Of a stretch of DNA of 64,000 nt, positions 10,480 through 19,100 are shown one piece after another; the first letter of the stretch is position 1; each line of letters opens with the position of its first letter. Under the pieces are notes generated by a model, which worked only from the letters and a program-made list of their open reading frames with translations, was not told the DNA's origin and did not search any database. The stretch comes from Furcasterigmium furcatum (lineage: Eukaryota > Ascomycota > Sordariomycetes > Glomerellales > Plectosphaerellaceae): NCBI GenBank assembly GCA_001599815.1, contig BCIA01000006.1, positions 4,156,961 through 4,220,960 on the forward strand, read 5' to 3'. Made by a program: the position numbers and the translations under genes.

Positions 10480-12105
10480 GCGAGAGGCGGTGTGGGATGC
10501 CGTCCGCCGGCGGTCGGGGTGCCCGGCTGCTGCGTGTGGACGGCTGTGTACTAGGTCATGTCGGGATATCTCGTGGTAGTGTTGGTGCCTTGTAGCTCAG
10601 CAGATGATAATGTTCGAATGAATATCAAGACTGAAGGAACATCGTGTCCCAAGAGTGATTGATGCCCGGTGAACTGTGGTGAAGCTTGAGGTCGGTGGAA
10701 AGTTTGCGTGTGGCTGTGATATGGGGTGAATCCAGGGGCTAAATCCAGGGGCTCCCGCTTCTTTGTACGGACTGCCGGCAGTGTCGGGTTGATGTCGTCC
10801 GCAGGGTGCGCCTTGGATCCCGGGGTGTCAAGACAGCAATTTAGTGGACCGGCAGCAATTACATCAAGCGCCGTCTACAAGAAAGCAGCTCATCAGTGTC
10901 TGGAGGACAGGAGCCAAAGGAGGTCCTGGTGGGCTTGGATGACCATGACCCGGGGCTCTACTGCCCGACCTGTTGGAACATGCAGCCCTACGCTGCGCCC
11001 TGTCTCAGATTTCCCGTCCCTCACGAGCGGGTCGGAGGCTCACGTATTTTCAAATGAGTTTACAAGTGAGCAGTTGTACCAGAATATAGATATACAATGA
11101 TAAAGCAATGAGTCTGAATATTGCCTCTGCAGGGCGGGACGCAATGCTTGGCCTCGACGTCATGGTGGCTTGGCTCACCTCTCATGCCCTCCCAAGAGCT
11201 GAAAATGGAATTCTCCAGAATGCCGGTGATGGGCATAGATTTCGGTGTCGGGGTCGGATGGGGGATTGGGGGAGTCCATCAACCTTGGAAAGCCACGCAG
11301 GCCAGCAGCAAGCCACCCGGGACTGACTGTTGGCTGGCCGGATGAGAAGTACCTGTATCCCCGCACCTTTTTCACAACTAATAAAGTATGTGTGAGGAGC
11401 TTGGGGATGGTCTGATCCGGAATGTACCAGCGCAGCGCCGTCACTAACAACTGATGCGGCGCTTGGCTGAGACAGCCCGGTGTAGGCTTCTCCAAACTTC
11501 GAGCTGTCCTGTTAAGGCCGGCGCCCAGCACCGCCGCGCCCGGTACACGCTGGCCCTTGGCTGAGGGGCACCAGCCTCGAGTGGCGAGACTCTCGGGACT
11601 TCTTCTCCAACTCCTCCCGCCATGCCCAAAGCGAAGGACATGGGAGCTGCTTAGCGTATCACATGAACCCAGAGCTCCAGCAGGGTCTCTGCGACTCCCA
11701 GCCCAGCCCCGATCCATGTGTGGCGAAAGCCATCAGGTTTTAGCAAAAGGTTGAGATGCTCGACGCCGGCCTCTGCTCCGCGCCCAATTATCGGCGCACA
11801 TTGGCTGGCCCGAACAGCTGACCTCTGCTAGCAGTGTTAGAGAGAACCGTATATAGGATCGAGATGCTCCTGAGGCGTGAAACGCGTGTACCTGAATGCT
11901 CCAACTCCCAACGCTCAGTTCACCGTCTGGCCATCCTCCCATCATCTTCATATTCTTCGACAGACCCAAGACACATACGGCTTCCCCAGGAAGCGTACAT
12001 ATCACCTGAACAGGCCTACTGGGCAAAACTACCCGGGTGCTGCGCCCGGACTGACACCTCGAAGCCATCGCCATTCATACTAGGCTTCCTTACAATAATC
12101 ACACC
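10480..12105. other. intergenic region upstream of the bZIP gene
   Basis: No protein gene is recognisable in these 1626 bp. A TATATAG element lies at 11850-11856. A short upstream reading frame at 11896-12009 is listed separately. The remaining open frames (such as 11175-11717 on the minus strand) look like chance. Confidence 0.4.
11896..12009 (+). other. upstream ORF in the bZIP leader
   Basis: An ATG-started frame of 37 codons plus TGA ends 96 nt before the bZIP start. If the TATATAG at 11850-11856 sets the transcription start, this frame would be the first ATG in the message. Several fungal bZIP mRNAs (GCN4/cpc-1, hac1-type and others) use upstream frames for translational control, so the arrangement is plausible. 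No transcript data support it here. Confidence 0.35.
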
Positions 12106-12870
12106 ATGGTCCCCGCCCAACAAACACGACTTCGCGCAAGCCAACGGCAGCCAAAAGTCGAAGTCACAACTCCCCCGATGGACATGGGCAACGCCAACGA
12201 TGCAATGAGCAACAACACGCCGGCACAGAAACGCCGACGACGACCCTCCGGCACCCCCAAAGCAACAAAGAAGGCGCCTGTGGCGGCATCTCCGGACCAA
12301 GCCGCCCCTCCGTCCCTACCAACCCCCAGCCCCGAGAACGAACCACCGCCCGACATGTCGGACAAGAAGGCCCGCCTGCGCCTCCGCAACCGCGAGGCCG
12401 CGCAGAAGTGCCGCAAGCGGAAGCAGCGCGGCATCAACGACCTGCAGAACCAGGAGGCCGCCGCGGGGACCCTCCACGAGGCCCTCGCCGCCGAGGCGTC
12501 CCAGCTGCGCGGCGAGGTGCTCATGCTGAAGAGCATGGTCCTGCAGCACGGCGGGTGCGGGTGCTCCTTCATCGAGGACTACATCCGCGGGCAGGCGTCG
12601 AGCCTGGCCCAGGGCGGCGCGGAGACGCTGCTATCGAACCGGGGGGATTTCTTCGGCACTGAACCGCAGCCGGGCGACCCCGGCGGCGGCGCGCCGGAGG
12701 AGATGGATTATACGTACGGGGGGCTGTTGGGCCTCGATGAGGCCGGCCCCGGGCCGATGATGCCCGATATCAAGGCGGAGATGTCGCCGTTATCGAGGGA
12801 CTCGCGGCGGCTGCCGAGCATGACGCCCTTCGTGTTGGACGTGGATCGGTCTATTGATCTTCATGCGTAG
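12106..12870 (+). CDS. bZIP transcription factor
   Basis: A single exon of 254 residues. The basic region lies at about 89-110 with the signature N95-REAAQKCR-KRK (N-x2-AA-x2-CR), followed by a zipper with heptad positions L113, A120, L127, L134 and L141. Directly after it comes HGGCGCSFIEDYI, the H-x2-C-x-C cap seen after the zipper in fungal ATF/CREB-type factors. The N-terminus has a KRRRRPSGTPKATKK cluster, a likely nuclear localisation signal, and a Pro-rich stretch. The C-terminal third is acidic and Gly/Pro-rich, a possible activation domain with an IKAE motif resembling a SUMO site (not demonstrated). It lies 327 bp from the 3' end of the NRPS-like gene, so it could be a local regulator, but general stress factors also have this form. 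Confidence 0.85.
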   Translation: MVPAQQTRLRASQRQPKVEVTTPPMDMGNANDAMSNNTPAQKRRRRPSGTPKATKKAPVAASPDQAAPPSLPTPSPENEPPPDMSDKKARLRLRNREAAQKCRKRKQRGINDLQNQEAAAGTLHEALAAEASQLRGEVLMLKSMVLQHGGCGCSFIEDYIRGQASSLAQGGAETLLSNRGDFFGTEPQPGDPGGGAPEEMDYTYGGLLGLDEAGPGPMMPDIKAEMSPLSRDSRRLPSMTPFVLDVDRSIDLHA

Positions 12871-13197
12871 CGCTGGAGGATGTAATACGTGATAGGATAA
12901 TGGGTGTGTATATGGTTGATATTGCTGGACTCGGGTTAGCGAACGAATTTAGTATAAGTAGGCTGTATAAGCAGCGGAGAATGAACAAATCCTCCAGGCT
13001 TCCCAACATGAAGAATCAGTGATGATCCAAAGTGAAGCATCTGTGTTGCCAGAACCCCTGAATTCTCATGGTCACAATACAGCCACGACTCACTCTCCAG
13101 CACTTATCCGGCATTGAATAACTTCATCAATTTGAAAGTACATGTATCATAATGCGTCGCTTCGCTAAGCCAAATCCCAGTGTATCATCCAAAACGC
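12871..13197. other. convergent 3' spacer
   Basis: A short AT-richer spacer between the convergent 3' ends of the bZIP and NRPS-like genes. Nothing else seen. Confidence 0.4.
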
Positions 13198-16100
13198 CTA
13201 CGCTCCATGGCTGCTCGCCGGGCTCACCAGCCCAATCTTCCCAAAGATATTGCTCGCCCTCTTCCTCATACTATTTGTCCGCGGCTGGCCTCCCATCCGG
13301 CCGATATCTGCCGCATCCCCTCCGTCGCCCCTGGGCTGGTCAATCCCCAGCCCGACGGCCCCATCATGGGACTCAAATATGTGAGAACTCGCCCTCGTCC
13401 CCGGTGTTAGCGGGCTGACGATGTATGATTCTTCGGGCGAGTACCGCAGTGCTCGGAAACCTTCTTCCAGCGGCATCACGACGTCCTCGTCCTCGCCGTC
13501 GCTGTAATCAGGATGGACTGGAATGTCCCCCCGGGCAGGCTGCTGCCCGACGTCGTGCGCCATGAGGACCGGCGTGTTCTGCTCGGGCGGGGAGTCTGAT
13601 ATGTTCAGAGTGCCCACCATGTGCTCGACCTCCTCGCCGTCCATCTCGGCAATGGGGGGGTTACTGCCCGACGGGCCCCTTCTGTGCCGTCCTACCGCCG
13701 GGGCCCGTCCGGCCTCTGTATCCCGCTGGCCGTGGCCCATGCCCAGCAGCGCGCCATCGAGGCTCGATCGGGCGGGCGCATCGCGCTGCGTCACCGCCGC
13801 CGTGCCCGCATGGCTGCCCTCGCTCGCCGACCGCGCGTGTCCGCGGGTGGTCGCCAGCCGCCGTATGCTGCGGCCGATGTTCATCGGCGCGCGGGGCACG
13901 AACGCGCTCGAGATCCTCTTCTTGGCGCTCTCGCGGTTGCGGATCTTGCGCACGAGGAGGTCGGACTGCATCATCATCGTCGGGTTGGCGATGATGTCCT
14001 CCATCGAGACGTCGAGGTCCTCCGTGCCGGGGACGCCCGAGCCGGGCAGCTCGCGGGTGATGTGGGCGGCGATGTCGGACGCCGGGATGAGGCTCCCCCA
14101 GAGGTCGTAGAACGCGGCGTTGTGCAGCTGGGACTCCGGGACCGCGAGCTCTCTGGGGTTGACGGCCCGGGTCCAGGCGGCCGCGATGAGTGACTGCAGC
14201 GCAAAGTGGTGCACCGGGGGCAGCTCGCTGCCGGCCTTGGGCGCCAGCGGCTCGACTCGCGGCTCTGGGAACGGGATGCGCCAGCTCATGTCCCTGAAGT
14301 CTTCCGCCGACGGGATGAGAGCGTGCGTGAGAGACACCGACGTCAGGAGCTCGATGGTCGAGCACAGCGTGCTGAGGGTCTCATCGGCAAAGGTCAGGGG
14401 GACGCGATCCTCGCAGAACGTCAGGGAGATGTTGACCTTGTCCTTCTGGGGGTGGGACGTTGTGACGAGCAGATCGTACGCGTCCTTGGCTTGCGATTCC
14501 CGTATGCTGAACTTGCAAGCGGCCTCGGCGAACTTGAGATCGGACAGGTCGTGGTTGTGCGGCTGGTGGTGGATGGCGGTGCTGAACCGAGTCCACGGCG
14601 GCAACTTAGAGCATGACCTGACAATGTCGAGCCAGCCGGTGTTGTCAAAGGCAGACGTGAGGACTTTCTGGTCGTGGATGCTCTGGAGCAGGTCCAGCGG
14701 GGTGCTGTACGACTCGCCGAAGCGAATACGGACGGGCACAGTGTTCTGCAGTGGCCCGATGATTCCCGTGGCGTCGCCGTCCGGGAGGCGGATATGACGC
14801 CCGTCAACCACTTCTCCGAAGAGGACGTCGCCGGAGGCCGAGAGGTTGGCGAGAACAATGGCCCAGGCTGCCTTGACGACGGTGTCGAACGTGATGCCGA
14901 GGCTCGTCAGGTCGTTGATGGAGAGTTCCTGAGAGACCTCCCGGAGGTTCGAAGCCAGGCTCGGCGGACCCTTCCACTGGATCACCTTGGTCATCCCGGC
15001 GCCGTCGAGGAGCTTCCTCCAGTATTCAATTCCACCGCTCACATGGGCGAGCTCCGCGGAGCGCACCAGATCGTAGTACGTCGACCGGCGTGGAGGGGAA
15101 TGCGACCCGGAATAGAACCGGCCGAGGTCCTGGACGAGGAGGGGCACGGAAAAGTCGTCGTACTGAGCCTTTGATAGCCTCATGACCAGGGTTGACTGCT
15201 TTCCTGCGTCGAGGTAGAAGAACTTGGTCGTCATGGTGCCGAAGAACAGCTGGCTGTCCTCGTCCTTCTTGATCACCTTGTCGACGAGCGTGCTGAGTCT
15301 CCAGGCGGGACAGTGAATCCGCTTGAACTCCGGGGTCATCGACTGCACGGCGACCTGGTAGACTTTGGTTCCGTGACGGACAAACGTCGTCCGCAGGATG
15401 GGATGGATGACGCAGATGCCGAAGCACGCGGCCTCCAGCTTGGCGATGCTCTCCAGGCCGGTGAAGTTGAAGACGAGGTAGGCGATGTCTCCGCGCTCCT
15501 GCAGTAGGCCAATCTCGATGGACCGAACCTGAGAGGCGGATGCTTCGGAAAGGTCCTTGATCTGCTTGCTTTCCACGTCGAGCTGCGGCGCAACCACCGT
15601 CTCGACCACCTCCTTGTCCACCAGGATGGGCGAGGAGCTCTGAGCTGCGACACTGGCTGTAGCCGGACCGGACTCGAGCAGAGCATCCGCTCCGAGCGTG
15701 ATGCCCTGACACAGTTCGGTCAAGGTAGATCCTCGAAGAACGTCCTGAATGGCGACATCGAGGCCTTGCCGCCGGCACTCCACGACGAGTCGCGCCGCGG
15801 AGGAGCTTCCGCCACCCAGCCTGAAGAAGTCGAGGTTGGGGTCGATCTTCCTCTCGTCGATCTCGAGTATCATCGCGCAGATGGACCGCATGCGCTCCTC
15901 CACCTGTGTCAGGGGCAGAGGCTTGAACCGGTTCTGCTCCGCGGCGTAGTCTGCCGTCGGCGTGTTGGAGATGGCAAACAGCTGCTCTGCAGGGAGCTGC
16001 CTCATCCACTTCCGCAGTCTCCTCCTGTTTACCTTCATGGCGCAGGTGACCGGTAAATGCCTGACCGGAATGTATACGGAGGGAATCATATAGGGGGGAA

Positions 16101-19100
16101 GAGTCTTCAGGAGCGACGTCTCCGCGAAGTGGCGCGCAAAGTACGCCCGCTCTCTCATGGCCTCATCGAGCCGGGAGAGGTCCTCGGGCCCTTTCCACGA
16201 CTTTTCGAGCTGCAAAAAGCAGGCCAGGAACTGCTGGTTATCGCGAGAAGTGATCACTTCCACCGCGACGTCGATGCCGGCACCGAGGGTCCGTCTGAGG
16301 TGCATCTCGATGTTGGCCGACGGGATCACCCGGCCGTGGAAGGTCATATCCTGGTTCGTGTTGAGGAGGAGGTCCATGGTGCCGTCCTCCGTGTAGCGCA
16401 CGCGCTGCGAGGTCTTGACATAGCGGACCATCTTGCGCCCGTCCTCCGTCTGGCCGGGGAGCTGGTCCAGCGGCTTCAGCGGCTTCCCGGGCACGAACCT
16501 GTACGCGATCGTCGGGCTCTCGATGCACAGCTCGCCAATGGCGCCGTTGGGAACGAGTTTGCCCGGGTCATCGGGGTTCGCGATCCACGACTGGCCGAGG
16601 AACGGCTGCGCGATGCGGGAAAGGTCCTCGTTGCGGATCACCTCCAAGGCGGAAATGCCAAAGGGGCAGATCTCGAGACATCCGTACGCGAGGATGACTC
16701 GGGTTCGCCTCAGCCAGGGCGCGCAGGTGTCCTCATCGAGCCCTCGGGTGCGGAAGCAGGCAACCTTGAGAGAGGGCAGCGCCGAAGGCTGCAGCCGGCG
16801 GGCGAGGATGGGAGTGAGGTACATCCAGTTGGACTGAGTGCGCCGGATGGCCCCGACGATATCTCGCTTCCGCTCTTCAGGGGTCGGGATACAGACGCAG
16901 CCGCCGTGGACGAGGGTGGCCAGGGTCTCGACGAGGGAAGTGTCGACACTGAAGGAGGAGATCTGGAAGACCCGGCTCTCGAAGTTGATGCTGAGCGGCT
17001 TCCCTTGGGCGATGAACGCGGACGAGAGCGCGTTATGCGAGTACATGAAGCCCCTGACCTCCCGAGTCCGGCTGGACCCCGAGGGGAAGAGGATACATGC
17101 GACGTCGTCCCCCGTGGCTCTGCGGACCGGGCCATCTCCTTGTAAGGCCTGCGTGGTGAAAAGGGCCTCGTTGACCACGACGACTCCCACGAATAGGTTG
17201 AGGTTCGGGCTGACGTTCTCGGTCACGAGGACGACGTGAGGCTGGACCTCCTTGATGACCGCCTCCACCATGGGGGCGTCGTCGCCATCCACGGGGACGA
17301 AGCAGCCGCCGGCCTTGAGAACGGCCAGGATGCTGACGATCGACCACTTCGTCCTCCCGAGCACCACGGGCACGGCAACGCCGGGCCTGACCCCCCACTG
17401 GTTCAGATGGGCGGCCAGGCGCTGGACAAGACCGGCTAGGGCCCTGTAGGTGAAGTCGCCGTCTCCCGCGCAGACGGCCGCGGCCTCCGGCGTGACCTTT
17501 GCCTTGTTCGTGAACAGGCTGTGCACGCAGGGCTCTGCCAGGTCGACGCGAGTCGACCCGAGGAGGGCGCGGTTGTCCTGGCCGGTAAGGTCCAGCCCAC
17601 CGACGCAGGCGAACGGGTTTCGGATGACCGCCTTGAGAGCCTGGCCGAAGGAGGAGACCACGCTGAAGGCCTGGTTCTTGCTCAGCACCCGGTTGGAGAT
17701 GCCGCATGCCAGGTGGCCGTTGACGAACATGGTGAGGAGCGAAATATCGAAGTCGAGGGTGCTGAAGGACTGGATACACGACAGCTCCATCTGGGGCCTG
17801 GAGCTGCAGAATCTCGACTTGAGGACGGGCGGCCCGTCGACGAAGTGGACGGACGTGTTGAATAGCCGCTCGCCCTTGAGCTTGAGCACGTCCTCCACCT
17901 CGGGAGGGCAGACGTGCTGATGGGGGAGGCAGGCGTTGAAGGCGTCCTCTGCGTCGCGTACGATGGTCTCCATGGACTGGTACGCCCACAGGTCCATGCT
18001 GCAGGGGACTGTGTTCTCGAAACAGCCGATCGACTGCTGTATGCCGTTGGGGGCGCCCTCGCCCTCCCGTCCGGAGGCCCGGTATCCGAAGCAGATGCGG
18101 TTGGAGTCGGTGAACGTCCGCAGCACGAGGCCCCAGGCGACGCGCATCAGCGTCCCGCGGCTCACGGCGTACTTTCGGCAGAAGTCATCCGTCTCCGCGG
18201 AGGTGACGTCGAGGTCGAAGTGCGTCTCGTGGGTGCCGTTGTTCTCGTGAGACCCCCGAAGCCGGGGAAACTGGCACGGCGGCGTGTCCTGGAGGCGGCC
18301 CAGCCAGAATGAGAGACTGTCGTCCCGCCTCGCGGACTCCAGATACTGCACGCAGGCGATATGAGACGGGTCCAGGATGTTCATCGGCATCTTTGCCGAG
18401 TTGTAGACCCTCTTCAGCTCGGCCATCAGGAGCTGCAGGCTCGGTAGGTCGCACACCGCCTGGCTGGCCTCGAGCTTCAGGAACGCGCCCGCTCCGGAAG
18501 TGCAGACCGTCAACCTGTGATGGGGCTGGGAAGGGCTGCCGGACCTTGCCGGCAGGCGTCTCAGGGATGTGATCGCGTCCTCGCCGGGGTTGGCGTCGAA
18601 GAAGAGCATCTCGGGCGAGCAGCGCCGGAGGATGATCTGGTCGAACAGGCCGTCTTTCCGGAGGCTGTCGATGAAGATGGTCCGGAGCGCCGGGTACTTG
18701 GACACGATGTGCTCCCAGGCGCCGCAGATGTGCGTCTGGTCCGCCGACGTGCCGTTGTCGAGGGTCAGCTCGTGGATGCTGAAGATCTGGCCGCTGTCGG
18801 GGCGCTGGGTCTGGCTGACGAGGATATCCTGCTGAGCGGCCGTGACGGGCAGGATGTCTTCGATGTCCCGGGCGCTGGAGAGGCCCAGCTCCCTGAGGCC
18901 GTCGCTGTGGAACTTGGCCAGGGCGGCGTAGTCGGTGCTCAGCATGGGCACGTCGGCCAGGGTCAGCTCCGGAGACTGGTACCGCAGCTTGCCGATGGCC
19001 TCGTATAATGTGTGCTCGTAACACTGAATCCATTTTGCTACCTTGTCCTGCTGGTTGGAGAGGCGGTTGTAGATGAAGCCGACTCTCGCGGCTCCCCTCT

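Noticed and set aside
11175..11717. 180-codon minus-strand frame between the permease and the bZIP gene
   Set aside because: No domain, no start context, not supported by splicing.
16057..17145. 362-codon plus-strand frame, and a similar one at 19765-20829, inside the NRPS-like gene
   Set aside because: Antisense shadows of the large gene; no domain and no start context.
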